DNA of 37,232 bases from an uncultured Neomegalonema sp. (GTDB taxonomy: Bacteria; Pseudomonadota; Alphaproteobacteria; Rhodobacterales; Rhodobacteraceae), in the NCBI GenBank assembly GCA_937922185.1, contig CAKZUT010000122.1, forward strand, positions 1 to 37,232, written 5' to 3'. Position 1 is the stretch's first letter. Every line of letters begins with the position of its first letter. This document shows positions 28,001-36,302 of this stretch, piece by piece. The position numbers were made by a program, and so were the translations under genes. The notes under the pieces are model-generated. The model ran no database searches. It saw only the letters and a list, made by a program, of their open reading frames with translations, and was not told the origin of the DNA.

Positions 28001-28111
28001 TATGCGCTGGAGGAACAGGAATACGTGTCGCAGGCGATGCCCGAAACGGTGATCTGGGAGGGCGATTACGACCACCTCGCCAGAGTCGGGGAATGGGAGG
28101 AGCAGCGGTGA
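25097..28111 (+). CDS. addB: AddB, helicase-nuclease subunit for double-strand break repair
   Basis: AddB pairs with AddA to process double-strand ends for recombination, the alphaproteobacterial counterpart of RecBCD. The 1004-residue product (ATG at 25097, overlapping the murU stop as TGATG; GTG at 25094 also possible) has an alphaproteobacterial AddB N-terminus, PRVFNIPMGTAFGVALARGL. It has a helicase-like core and a C-terminal RecB-type nuclease domain with VYDYKGASG (D889, K891) and QLPLQGAMVAAG. The classical Walker A is not visible, as is usual for alphaproteobacterial AddB, so the protein is expected not to hydrolyse ATP itself. It ends overlapping addA by four bases. Confidence 0.95.
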   Translation: MFEPTTGPRVFNIPMGTAFGVALARGLHDRLDSDDPLALARVTIYAPTRRGTRTITDALVQEAGGRPILAPRVLTLGDIDSLDGAGAGVPPAIHPTERLLALTRLVRGMAEVAPQLVQEATAVALAGDLTQLLDQIHEERLSLEDLQQLAPEDHAEHWSKTLAFLNILRAAWPAYLEAEGVMDPVARRVAVIERQIALWQANPPTDPVIVAGSTGSKGISAELMVAVANLPQGAVILPGVDRHSDFETFRSLRDGVDRAGEPDHPQAGLSRLLERLGGSEGALSRDAVPDWAGEAGRRARFLSVAMRPAPVTDSWLAEREKIAAEAPAALEGVALIETETPQEEALAIAVAMRETLEVPGRTVALVTTDRNLSRRVSSALQRWGIRADDSGGVPLGLTPPGLFLSLLADEVYCGEQVQTGDPVRFLSLLKNPLCKLGYGAAEHLRHVRRVELLALRADGRPHQPTGADLDAIETVLKAYEATGTLEWLGRLRAVVEPFHALRGQQIDFGDAIARLREAAETMAATADGSEALWAQANGEAARAFMDDLAEHAHALGPVDSGAVPMLLGGLMAGKSARAPYGQHPRVAIYGTLEARTQRADRMILGGLNENSWPRLPDPDPWMSRAMRQAFGLPSLERRLGLSAHDFQQAFSADDVILTRSRKADGAPTVPSRWLQRMVTLLGDSAGKGYAPDVLARMRDEGMRVHRMALGLGEPEGTATPCERPRAAPPVATRPRRLSVTEVETLIRDPYAIYAKHVLRLYPLASLVPEPDARTRGEIMHLIVETFVAATQHSWPVDDPDALFGEITDETLEAVEGWPSYQAFYRARAERVGPWFVERETERREALQTPILLEANGEIEFEVPGLGPFTLRARVDRIDLTAEAAYTVYDYKGASGPSNEQVQVGYAQQLPLQGAMVAAGAFDVPARPVAGLEYIRLMGGATPGAEVTIEEPETLVDKALERLTMLLASYALEEQEYVSQAMPETVIWEGDYDHLARVGEWEEQR

Positions 28112-31100
28112 GCATCGAACCCGTTGTCGATAATACGGCCTCCAATCCCAATATCCCGCAGGCCGAAGCCTCCGACCCGACCGCATCCGCGTGGGTGACG
28201 GCAAATGCCGGGTCGGGGAAGACGAAGGTTCTCATCGACCGGGTGGCGCGGCTGTTGCTCGGGCACGGGGACGGTCCTGCGCCCGACCCGTCGCGCATCC
28301 TGTGCCTGACCTTTACGAAGGCGGCGGCGGCGAACATGCAGAACAAGCTGTTCGCGCAGCTCGGAAGCTGGGCGCTGATGGAGGACGAGACGCTCCGGCA
28401 GGAATTGAAGAAGCTGGGGGCGGACGGGGCGGCGGACCTGAAGGGCGCGCGGCGGTTGTTCGCTCAGGCGCTGGAGACGCCCGGCGGGCTGAAAATCCAG
28501 ACGATCCATGCCTTCTGCGAAAGCCTGCTGCGGCGCTTTCCGCTGGAAGCGGGGCTGTCTCCGCATTTCGCGCAGATAGACGATGCCGAGGCCGCCACGA
28601 TGCAGGCCGAGGCGCTGGACCGGGTACTGGCACGGGCCGCCGGGGGGGATGATCCGGCGCTGGCCGAAGCGGCGGATCGGGTGATCCACGAGGGGCAGGA
28701 ATTCGGCATCCGCAAGCTTGTGCCCGAAATCGTGGGCAAGCGCGCGGCCTTCGAGGGCGAAGTGAGTACCCTGATCGCGGCGATGCAGGCGGCACTGGGG
28801 GTCGCGGCGGGTGATACCGAGGACGCGGCTCTGGTGGAGTTCTTCACCGAGACGCCCGTGGCCGATATCAAGGCACTTGCGGCGGCGTTCCGGCGCGGAG
28901 GAGCACGGGAACAGAAATCGGCGGAGGCGATGGAGCCGCTGCTGCAAGGCGACCTCATGCGCGACTGGATGCAGGCGCTGGCGCTGGCGGTGCTGACCCA
29001 GAAGGGCGAACCGAAGAAGATCGGCAAAGGATTTCCGACCAAGGCACTGGCCGAGGCCCATCCCGATCTGGCCGACCGGATCGCCCGGTTTCAGGAGCGG
29101 CTTACGGAATTGCAGGCGCGGCTGACGGCGCTGGGGGCGGCGGACCGGTCGCACCATATGATCGTCTTCGCCAAAGCGATTCTGGAAGAGGTGGATACGC
29201 TCAAGAACGCGACGGACGGGCTGGATTTTGACGATCTGATCCGGCGAGCCGGAAAGCTGCTGGGCGACAGCGCGGCAAGCGCATGGGTGCGCTATAAGCT
29301 GGATGGCGGGGTGGACCATATCCTCGTGGACGAGGCGCAGGATACCTCGCCCGAGCAATGGAAAGTCATCTCCGCTATCGCCGAGGAATTCTTCGCGGGG
29401 GCGGGGGCGCGGCCCGATATGAATCGGACACTGTTCGTCGTGGGGGACGAGAAGCAATCGATCTTCAGCTTTCAGGGGGCCGTGCCGGAGGAACTCGACC
29501 GGGTACGCGAACGCTTCCGGGAACTGGTGGGCGGCACGGGCACAGCACTGCGGGAACCCAAGCTGCTGCATTCCTTCCGCTCCGCTCCGGCGGTTCTGGA
29601 ACTGGTGGACAAGGTGTTCGCGAACCCGCTGGCCGCGCAGGGCCTGAATGCGGAGAACGAATCCCCCGAGCATATGGCCTTTCGTGCGGCGGCACCGGGG
29701 CGGGTGGAGTTCTGGCCGCCCATCGGAAAGCTGGAGGCCGAAGACCCGCCGGACTGGTGGGAGCCGGTCGATACGCCCTCGCAGGAGGCCCCCGAACTGC
29801 GCCTTGCGCGCGGGGTCGTGGAGCGGATCGCGGAATGGCTGGCCCCGGCCAGCGAGGCGCGGCTGCGCGGGCGGCGTATCCGGGCGGGGGATATCCTCGT
29901 GCTGGTGCGGACGCGCGGGAGTTTTGCCGAGGCGCTGATCCGGCTGCTCAAGGGACGCGGCCTGCCGGTGGCGGGCAAGGACCGGATGCGCCTGAACGAG
30001 CAACTGGTGGTGCGCGACCTGATGGCGCTGGCGCGGTTCGCGCTGCTGACCGATGACGACCTGACACTCGCGACCGTGCTGCGCTCACCGCTGATCGGCC
30101 TGTCGGAAGAGGCGTTGTTCACGCTGGCGAACGGGCGCAAGGGGCGGCTGTGGTCGGCGCTCCATGCGCGGCGGGAGGAGGCGGATTACGCGCAGGCCTG
30201 GGCGATGCTGGACGATATGCAGGACCGGGCGGATTACCTGCGGCCCTACGATTTCCTCGAACGCATTCTTACCTTCCATGGCGGACGGGGACGATTGCTG
30301 GATCGGCTGGGAGTGCAGGCCGCTGACCCCATCGACGAATTGCTGGCACAGGCGCTGGATTTCGAGACGCGGGGGATTCCCACCTTGCAGGGCTTCATCG
30401 CGCGAATCGAGGAATCGACCGTCGAGATCAAGCGCGAGATGGAGCAGGGGCGTGACGAAATCCGGGTGATGACGGTGCATGGCTCGAAGGGGCTGGAGGC
30501 GAATATCGTCTTCATGCCCGATATCTGCGGGATGCCGAAAGCGAGCGGGGACGAGCGGATCTTTCCGATGGAGGGCGGGCCGGTCTGGGCACCGAGTGCG
30601 GGGACGGCCCCGGCGCCTGTCAGGGCAATGAAGGAAGCGCGCCGGACGCGCGATCTGGAGGAATACCGGCGGCTTCTGTATGTCGGGATGACGCGGGCGC
30701 GGGACCGGCTGATCCTGTGCGGCTGGCACGGCAAGGAAGCCGATAAGGAAGATCAGGTCAGCGATAACAGTTGGGCTGCACTGGTGCGCGAAGCCTTCGG
30801 CGCGGGGGCGGTCGAGGGGCCGACACCGCTGTTGAATGCCGCAAAAGAACCCGTGATCGCACAGATTTTCGAGAATGACGGCGACGAGAAACCGGAGGAA
30901 GACGGTCAGGGCGAGGATATTCTCACGCCGCTGGCGATGGAGGCCGCATTGCTGCGCCCCCCGCCCGCCGAGGAGAGTGCGCCGGTGCCGGTCGCGCCTT
31001 CACGGGTTGGGGCAGGCGATGCGGAGCCGTTCGCGCCGATGCCACAGCCGAGCGAGAACGAGGATGCGGAGCCGCCGCTGTCCTCCGCCGAGCGGGGGAC

Positions 31101-31593
31101 CGCACTGCATCTGTTGCTGGAGCGGCTGGCCGGGATCGCGCCGCAGGATCGCGAGGGCGTGGCGCGCGGAATGCTGGAAGCGGCGGAGCCGGAGGTGATC
31201 GCGCCCGCGCTTGCGGTTCTGGAAAACCCTGATTTCGCATGGATGTTCGGCCCCGGCTCGATGGCGGAGGTGCCTGTGCAGGGGCCGGTTTCGGCACTGG
31301 ACGGGCGGCCCATTCTCGGAACCATCGACCGTCTGGTGGTGGCGGATGACATCGTGCATGTGGTGGATTTCAAGAGCGGCAGGCCACCCGCCGGTATTCC
31401 GCTGCCCTATCTGCGGCAACTGGCACTCTATCGCGCGGCACTGACGGATATCTTTCCGGGGCGCGAAGTCGCGGCGCATCTGGTCTGGATCGACGCGAAC
31501 CGGGCGGAGCGGGCGGAGGCGACGGCGCTGGACGGGGCCATGGCGGGAATGCTGGCGGACGGATCGCTGGACATGCCTGCATCGGGCGGTTGA
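28108..31593 (+). CDS. addA: AddA, helicase-nuclease subunit for double-strand break repair
   Basis: AddA is the UvrD-like 3'-5' helicase plus nuclease partner of AddB. I place the start at GTG 28108, overlapping the addB stop (GTGA), because GGAGG lies seven bases upstream. An ATG at 28093 would contain that site. The 1161-residue product has Walker A ANAGSGKT (32-39), LCLTFTKAAAANM, Walker B VDEAQDTSPEQW (D408, E409), GDEKQSIFSFQGA, VMTVHGSKGLEANIVF and LLYVGMTRARDRL. The C-terminal nuclease motif is VVDFKSG (D1087, K1089) with QLALYRAAL. All helicase and nuclease motifs are intact. Confidence 0.97.
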   Translation: MSIEPVVDNTASNPNIPQAEASDPTASAWVTANAGSGKTKVLIDRVARLLLGHGDGPAPDPSRILCLTFTKAAAANMQNKLFAQLGSWALMEDETLRQELKKLGADGAADLKGARRLFAQALETPGGLKIQTIHAFCESLLRRFPLEAGLSPHFAQIDDAEAATMQAEALDRVLARAAGGDDPALAEAADRVIHEGQEFGIRKLVPEIVGKRAAFEGEVSTLIAAMQAALGVAAGDTEDAALVEFFTETPVADIKALAAAFRRGGAREQKSAEAMEPLLQGDLMRDWMQALALAVLTQKGEPKKIGKGFPTKALAEAHPDLADRIARFQERLTELQARLTALGAADRSHHMIVFAKAILEEVDTLKNATDGLDFDDLIRRAGKLLGDSAASAWVRYKLDGGVDHILVDEAQDTSPEQWKVISAIAEEFFAGAGARPDMNRTLFVVGDEKQSIFSFQGAVPEELDRVRERFRELVGGTGTALREPKLLHSFRSAPAVLELVDKVFANPLAAQGLNAENESPEHMAFRAAAPGRVEFWPPIGKLEAEDPPDWWEPVDTPSQEAPELRLARGVVERIAEWLAPASEARLRGRRIRAGDILVLVRTRGSFAEALIRLLKGRGLPVAGKDRMRLNEQLVVRDLMALARFALLTDDDLTLATVLRSPLIGLSEEALFTLANGRKGRLWSALHARREEADYAQAWAMLDDMQDRADYLRPYDFLERILTFHGGRGRLLDRLGVQAADPIDELLAQALDFETRGIPTLQGFIARIEESTVEIKREMEQGRDEIRVMTVHGSKGLEANIVFMPDICGMPKASGDERIFPMEGGPVWAPSAGTAPAPVRAMKEARRTRDLEEYRRLLYVGMTRARDRLILCGWHGKEADKEDQVSDNSWAALVREAFGAGAVEGPTPLLNAAKEPVIAQIFENDGDEKPEEDGQGEDILTPLAMEAALLRPPPAEESAPVPVAPSRVGAGDAEPFAPMPQPSENEDAEPPLSSAERGTALHLLLERLAGIAPQDREGVARGMLEAAEPEVIAPALAVLENPDFAWMFGPGSMAEVPVQGPVSALDGRPILGTIDRLVVADDIVHVVDFKSGRPPAGIPLPYLRQLALYRAALTDIFPGREVAAHLVWIDANRAERAEATALDGAMAGMLADGSLDMPASGG

Positions 31594-31652
31594 TTTTCAC
31601 CCCCCGCATCCCTAGCTTCCGACCTCCGATCCAGCCATCAAGGAGAAAACCC

Positions 31653-31973
31653 ATGGCGCTCAAGGAAGTTTCCGACGCAAGTTTCGAGGCCGATGTCCTG
31701 CAATCAGACAAGCCGGTCGTCGTGGATTTCTGGGCCGAATGGTGCGGGCCGTGCAAGCAGATCGCTCCGGCGCTGGAGGAGATCGAGGCCGAGATGGGCG
31801 AGAAAATCACCATCGCGAAGGTCAATATCGATGAAAGCCCGAATACGCCCTCGCAATACGGTGTGCGTGGCATCCCGACCCTGATGATGTTCAAGGGCGG
31901 CGAGTTGATCGACTCGCGCACCGGTGCCCTGCCCAAAGGCCGCATCGTGGAATGGATCAACGAGAATTCCTGA
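31653..31973 (+). CDS. trxA: Thioredoxin 1
   Basis: A cytosolic thiol-disulfide reductant of 106 residues with the active site WCGPC (C31 and C34), DFWAEW ahead of it, VNIDESP, the cis-proline loop RGIPTLMMFKGGE, and a normal C-terminus. The start is the ATG at 31653, with AAGGAG seven bases upstream. An in-frame start at 31590 overlapping addA would add 21 unrelated residues. It lies 59 bases after addA in the conserved addB-addA-trxA order. It supports DNA synthesis and redox homeostasis, though no direct link to AddAB is known. Confidence 0.98.
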   Translation: MALKEVSDASFEADVLQSDKPVVVDFWAEWCGPCKQIAPALEEIEAEMGEKITIAKVNIDESPNTPSQYGVRGIPTLMMFKGGELIDSRTGALPKGRIVEWINENS

Positions 31974-31991
31974 TCCCGCCTGACTCTCCTT

Positions 31992-32026
31992 CCACCGTCA
32001 TTCCGCACGGCGCGAAATGGCGGTGG
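31992..32026. other. Palindromic hairpin between trxA and pyrF
   Basis: CCACCGTCATT (31992-32002) pairs with AATGGCGGTGG (32016-32026), 11 pairs with one G-T wobble, around a 13-base loop that holds a small CGC/GCG stem. It lies between two convergent genes and lacks a U-tract. It shares the CGTCATTCC core of the repeats at 13708 and 14881 but is otherwise different. It may act as a shared 3' end. Confidence 0.45.
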
Positions 32027-32053
32027 TTCCACAAAGTCACAGGCTGGACGGGA

Positions 32054-32773
32054 TCAGCCCGTCGCCGCGATCTCGGCCTGTATGGCCTGCGCCGCCGCGC
32101 GCGGATCGTCGGCCTGCCAGATCGGTCTGCCGACGACGATATGATCGGCCCCCGCCCGGATCGCCGAACCGGGCGTCTCGACGCGCTTCTGGTCGCCCAA
32201 ATCCGCTCCCGCAGGGCGTACGCCGGGGGTGACGATCAGGCGGCCCGCAGCTTCGGGAAGCGCACGGATTGCCGCCGCCTCCCTGGGTGAGGCGATGATG
32301 CCGTCGGCTCCGGCCAGGAAGGCACGGCGGGCGCGCTCCACACCGAGTGCGCCGACCTCCCCCGCGATCATCATGCCCTCGTCCAGATCGCTCCGATCCA
32401 GCGAGGTCAATACGGTCACGGCGAGGATTTTAAGCCCCGTCTCTCCCCGGCCCCTCACCGCAGCGCGCACCACATGCGGATCACCGTGGACGGTGAGGAA
32501 ATCATGACCGAATTCGGCGAGGCCCCGCACCGCCGCCTCCACGGTCGCCCCGATATCGAACAGCTTGAGGTCGATGAAGGTGCGGTTGCCCTTTTCCTTC
32601 AACTCGTTGGCCAGCGCGAAGCCACCACCGGTCAGCATCCCGAGGCCCACCTTGTAGAACCCGACCGCATCACCCAGCCTCTCGGCCATATCCAGCCCGG
32701 CGACTGCATGGGGCAGATCGAGAGCCACGATCAGACGGTCACGGAGAGCATTGGCATCGGCGGTCGCAATCAT
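32054..32773 (-). CDS. pyrF: Orotidine 5'-phosphate decarboxylase
   Basis: PyrF makes UMP from OMP, the last step of UMP synthesis. From the ATG at 32773 (AGGGA eight bases upstream) the product is 239 residues, normal for the family. It opens with DRLIVALDLPH, has the catalytic DLKLFDIG motif (D68, K70, D73), the phosphate-binding TPGVRPAG, and VVGRPIWQADDP at the end. A longer open frame upstream to 32917 would add 48 unrelated residues that run into the divergent gene and is unlikely. It converges with trxA and stands alone. Confidence 0.97.
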   Translation of the reverse strand: MIATADANALRDRLIVALDLPHAVAGLDMAERLGDAVGFYKVGLGMLTGGGFALANELKEKGNRTFIDLKLFDIGATVEAAVRGLAEFGHDFLTVHGDPHVVRAAVRGRGETGLKILAVTVLTSLDRSDLDEGMMIAGEVGALGVERARRAFLAGADGIIASPREAAAIRALPEAAGRLIVTPGVRPAGADLGDQKRVETPGSAIRAGADHIVVGRPIWQADDPRAAAQAIQAEIAATG

Positions 32774-32870
32774 AGCGGGATTCCCTGAACAAAAGGCGGT
32801 TTCCCTTTGGAATCCGCGCACAAGAGGATATGTACTCGCCCTGGACCGCACCACGCAAAAGGAAAGAATG

Positions 32871-33656
32871 ATGTCCTTCTTCCGAGTTCTGCTCGCCCTT
32901 CTCATCTCTGCGGGCATCGCCTACGGCCTTTACCGTGTGGTCGATGGCCAGGGAGTCGAACGGGCCGTCGAGGCCGTTCGCACCGAAATTCAGGAGCCGA
33001 AAGAGGCCGCTTCCGACACGGAAACCGCCGCCATGACCGAAACCCTCTCCGGCACGGACGAGGGCGCGGAAGCGGCGGTCGAGGCGCAAGCGACAGAAGA
33101 GAGCGGCACGGAGAACGCCGACGCAGCGGATGATACCGGGACAGCCATGGTGACCGCAGAAAGCGACGCGGCCCCCGATGCCGATGCCGACGCTTCCTCG
33201 GATGGTGACTGGGCGGCACGGGTCGAGAGCGCGACCGATGACGCGCCGGAGACGGATGCGCCCTCCCCCGCCATGTCCGCCGCTGCCGATCAGGCCGAGG
33301 GCGGCGCAACGGCAACTCTTCCCGCCGTGAGCCTTGCGGATACGACATCCGCTTCGGTCGATGCGCTGAAGATCGTGACCGGCGGAATGCGCTACAGCGA
33401 GGCGCTGACCACCCTGACACAGGCGGGCTGGCAGCCGCGCACCCTCACGAACCGCGAGGGTGAACCAAGCGCCACCGAGGCCGTGCTGCTGGAAGCGGGA
33501 TATGGCGAACTGGAAAGCTGCAAGGGCGACGAACGCCCGATCTGCCGCTTTGAGTTCATAGACGGTGCGAAACGGATCGCCGCCGTCATCACCGCCGGAA
33601 CCGGCACCGATCCCGGCGTTATCGACGCCTTTCTGATGGATATCGCCACGGAGTAG
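32871..33656 (+). CDS. Membrane-anchored acidic protein of unknown function
   Basis: A 261-residue protein, start ATG 32871 (AGGA seven bases upstream; ATG 32868 also possible). It has one N-terminal transmembrane helix (about residues 3-22). A long low-complexity region rich in Ala, Glu, Asp and Thr (about 26-165) has the look of a flexible spacer. A folded C-terminal domain (about 165-261) contains GGMRYSEALTTLTQAGWQPR and two cysteines (C217, C225) spaced eight apart. The C-terminal part resembles a small domain of uncharacterised secreted proteins, with a possible disulfide. It is divergent from pyrF and five bases upstream of the thiolase, so it is probably co-transcribed with it. Confidence 0.8.
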   Translation: MSFFRVLLALLISAGIAYGLYRVVDGQGVERAVEAVRTEIQEPKEAASDTETAAMTETLSGTDEGAEAAVEAQATEESGTENADAADDTGTAMVTAESDAAPDADADASSDGDWAARVESATDDAPETDAPSPAMSAAADQAEGGATATLPAVSLADTTSASVDALKIVTGGMRYSEALTTLTQAGWQPRTLTNREGEPSATEAVLLEAGYGELESCKGDERPICRFEFIDGAKRIAAVITAGTGTDPGVIDAFLMDIATE

Positions 33657-33661
33657 CCCCC

Positions 33662-34846
33662 ATGACCGACCCCATCGTCATCGTTGCCGCCGCCCGCACA
33701 CCGATGGGCGGGTTTCAGGGGGCACTGTCGGAGGTCACCGCCGCTGAACTCGGAGCGACCGCCATCCGCGCGGCGCTGGCCTCCTCAACACTGGAGGCCG
33801 ACGAGATCGACGAGGTGCTGATGGGCTGTGTCCTGCCCGCCGGTCAGGGGCAGGCCCCGGCACGGCAGGCGGCGCTGGGGGCGGGGCTGCCGCTCTCGGT
33901 GCCCTGCTCGACGCTCAACAAGATGTGTGGCTCAGGCATGAAGACCGCCATGGTCGCCATGGACCAGCTACGCGCGGGCAACGGGCGGGCCGTGGTGGCC
34001 GGAGGCATGGAGAGCATGAGCAATGCGCCCTATCTGCTGCCGAAGATGCGGAGCGGGGCGCGGCTGGGCCACGTACAGGCGGTCGATCACATGTTCCTGG
34101 ACGGGCTGGAAGATGCCTATGACCGGGGGCGTCTGATGGGAACATTCGCCGAGGATTGCGCGTCGCATTACCAGTTCACCCGCGAGGAACAGGACGGCTA
34201 TGCGCTGTCCTCCCTCAGCCGTGCGCTGGCCGCGCAGGGCGAGGGGCGGCTGACCGACGAGATCGCGCCGGTGACGGTCACGACCCGCAAAGGCGAGACA
34301 GTGGTGGCCGAGGACGAACAGCCGAAATCCGCGCGCCCGGACAAGATTCCCACCCTCAAACCGGCTTTCCGCAAGGACGGGACGGTGACCCCCGCCAATG
34401 CGTCGTCGATTTCGGACGGGGCTGCGGCGCTGATCCTGATGCGCGAGAGCGATGCCAGAGCCGCCGGAGCGCCGATCCGCGCGCGATTGCTGGCCCATGC
34501 GAGCCACGCGCAGGAGCCGGGCTGGTTCACCACCGCGCCCGTGCCCGCGATGCGGACCGTGCTGAAGGCGGTCGGCTGGGATGTGGCGGATGTGGACCTG
34601 TGGGAGATCAACGAGGCCTTCGCGGTCGTGCCCATGGCGGCGGAACGCGAATTGGGGATCGACCGCGCGCGGCTGAACGTCAATGGCGGGGCCTGCGCGC
34701 TGGGGCATCCCATCGGGGCGAGCGGGACGCGGATCATCGTGACACTGCTCCATGCACTTGAGAAAGCGGGCAAGACCAGAGGCATCGCATCGCTGTGCAT
34801 CGGGGGCGGTGAAGGAACGGCGGTTGCGCTGGAGGTGGTGGGGTAA
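33662..34846 (+). CDS. Acetyl-CoA C-acetyltransferase (thiolase)
   Basis: This biosynthetic-type thiolase condenses two acetyl-CoA to acetoacetyl-CoA, or the reverse. The 394-residue product has the nucleophile C89 in TLNKMCGSGMK, the EINEAFA motif (about 315-321), the base H349 in GGACALGHPIGASGTR, and C379 in SLCIGGGEG, the complete catalytic set. Length is typical of AtoB/PhaA. No PHA synthase or beta-ketoacyl-CoA partner gene is in the window, so degradative and biosynthetic roles both remain possible. It lies five bases after the acidic membrane protein gene and converges with mgtE. Confidence 0.96.
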   Translation: MTDPIVIVAAARTPMGGFQGALSEVTAAELGATAIRAALASSTLEADEIDEVLMGCVLPAGQGQAPARQAALGAGLPLSVPCSTLNKMCGSGMKTAMVAMDQLRAGNGRAVVAGGMESMSNAPYLLPKMRSGARLGHVQAVDHMFLDGLEDAYDRGRLMGTFAEDCASHYQFTREEQDGYALSSLSRALAAQGEGRLTDEIAPVTVTTRKGETVVAEDEQPKSARPDKIPTLKPAFRKDGTVTPANASSISDGAAALILMRESDARAAGAPIRARLLAHASHAQEPGWFTTAPVPAMRTVLKAVGWDVADVDLWEINEAFAVVPMAAERELGIDRARLNVNGGACALGHPIGASGTRIIVTLLHALEKAGKTRGIASLCIGGGEGTAVALEVVG

Positions 34847-34858
34847 ACCGTCACGTCC

Positions 34859-34876
34859 CCCGCCCGGAGAGGCGGG
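34859..34876. other. GC hairpin between thiolase and mgtE
   Basis: CCCGCC (34859-34864) and GGCGGG (34871-34876) form six perfect pairs with a six-base loop, in the 34-base gap between the convergent thiolase and mgtE genes. There is no U-tract. It is another instance of a stem at a convergent junction in this window. Confidence 0.4.
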
Positions 34877-34880
34877 AAAG

Positions 34881-36236
34881 CTACAACAGTATCGCCGCCG
34901 CCAGACCCAGAAAGGCCAGAAAGCCGACGACATCCGTTACCGTCGTCACGAAGACCGCCGAGGCAAGCGCCGGATCGGCTCCCAGTTTCTCCAGCCCGAT
35001 GGGGATGAGGATACCCGCCAGCGCAGCGACCAGCATGTTGATGACCATGGCCACCCCCAGCACACCGCCCAGCGCCGGGTCGCCATACCACGCCCAGGTC
35101 AGCCCCCCCATGATGACAGCGAATACCAGCCCGTTGAAAAGACCGACCAGCCCTTCGCGGGAGACGATACGCATGGCGTTGGTGGTCGTCAGGTCTTTCG
35201 TGGCCAATGCCCGCACGGCAACCGTCAGCGTCTGCGTTCCGGCATTGCCGCCCATGGACGCCACGATGGTCATGAGGATGGCCAGGGCCACCACGCTCTC
35301 GATCACCGCATCGAACTGGGCGATGACGAGGGACGCGAGGATGGCCGTCGCGAGATTGACCGCCAGCCACGGAAGACGCTGCCGCGCGATCTCGAAAACG
35401 GAATCGGTCAGTTCCTCATCGCCGACCCCGGCGAGCAGCAGCATGTCCTCCTCGGTTTCCTCGCCCAGCACTTCCAGCGCGTCGTCGATGGTGATGACCC
35501 CGGCGAGGCGCCCGTCGGCATCAATGACCGGGGCCGAGACGAGGTGGTACTGGTTGAAGGCATAGGCGATTTCGTCGGACGGGTCCTCAACACCCAGCGA
35601 GCGGAAATCATCGTCCATGATAGCCTCGATCATGACCGGACGACGCGACCCCATGATGCGCGAAAGGGAGACGGTGCCGACCGGCTTATAGGACGGGTCG
35701 ATGACGATGATTTCGTAGAAAGTCTCCGGCAGGTCTTCACGGGAACGCAGGGAGTCGATGGTCTGGCCGACATTCCAGAAAGGGGGCACGGCGACCACAT
35801 CGCGCTGCATTATGCGCCCGGCGGAATGCTCCGGGAATTCGAGCGAGCGCTCGATGCCGATACGGTCGGCGGTGGGCAGGGCATCAAGAACGTCGCGGCG
35901 CAGGTCCTCATCGAGATTTTCGACGAGGTAGACGGCGTCGTCGCTCTCCATCTCACCGACGGCATCGGCCAGATAGCCCGGATCGACGAGGTTCACGATG
36001 TCGTCGCGCAGGCCCTCCTCCAGTTCGGGGAGGACATCGGCAGGGAAATCGCTTGCGGCGAGGCGGACGAAATCCTCGCGGGCGGCAGGTTTGATCTGTT
36101 CGAGGACGTCGGCGACATCCGCCGGGTGAACATCTTCGATGGCAGACAGGAGCGCCGCCCGGTCATCGCCGTCCAGCGCATCGGAAACCTGCTCGGCAAG
36201 GGGCGGATAACGCTTTTCGGAGGTCAGTTCACCCAT
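34881..36236 (-). CDS. mgtE: Magnesium transporter MgtE
   Basis: MgtE is a Mg2+ channel gated by cytoplasmic Mg2+ binding. The 451-residue product from the ATG at 36236 has the N-terminal superhelical domain (about 20-130), a CBS pair (about 140-270) including DGRLAGVITIDDALEVL, a plug helix, and five transmembrane helices. The pore motif MGGNAGTQTLTVAVRAL and the selectivity aspartate in FVTTVTDVVGF near the C-terminus are present. A GTG at 36254 is an alternative start. It converges with the thiolase and follows the DUF2244 gene across 66 bases, with a GC-rich stretch between. Confidence 0.96.
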   Translation of the reverse strand: MGELTSEKRYPPLAEQVSDALDGDDRAALLSAIEDVHPADVADVLEQIKPAAREDFVRLAASDFPADVLPELEEGLRDDIVNLVDPGYLADAVGEMESDDAVYLVENLDEDLRRDVLDALPTADRIGIERSLEFPEHSAGRIMQRDVVAVPPFWNVGQTIDSLRSREDLPETFYEIIVIDPSYKPVGTVSLSRIMGSRRPVMIEAIMDDDFRSLGVEDPSDEIAYAFNQYHLVSAPVIDADGRLAGVITIDDALEVLGEETEEDMLLLAGVGDEELTDSVFEIARQRLPWLAVNLATAILASLVIAQFDAVIESVVALAILMTIVASMGGNAGTQTLTVAVRALATKDLTTTNAMRIVSREGLVGLFNGLVFAVIMGGLTWAWYGDPALGGVLGVAMVINMLVAALAGILIPIGLEKLGADPALASAVFVTTVTDVVGFLAFLGLAAAILL

Positions 36237-36302
36237 AGTAGCCCCCCGCCGCACCGATCCCCCTGACCTAGAACGGGGACCGGCTTATGACAAGGGCGCG
36301 TG

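Noticed and set aside
28066-30003. A 645-codon open frame on the minus strand opposite addA.
   Set aside because: It lies wholly antisense to AddA, whose helicase motifs are intact. Its predicted protein is Arg/Pro/Gln-rich with no domain, as is usual for shadows of GC-rich genes. The same applies to long antisense frames opposite addB, murU, fusA and tuf.
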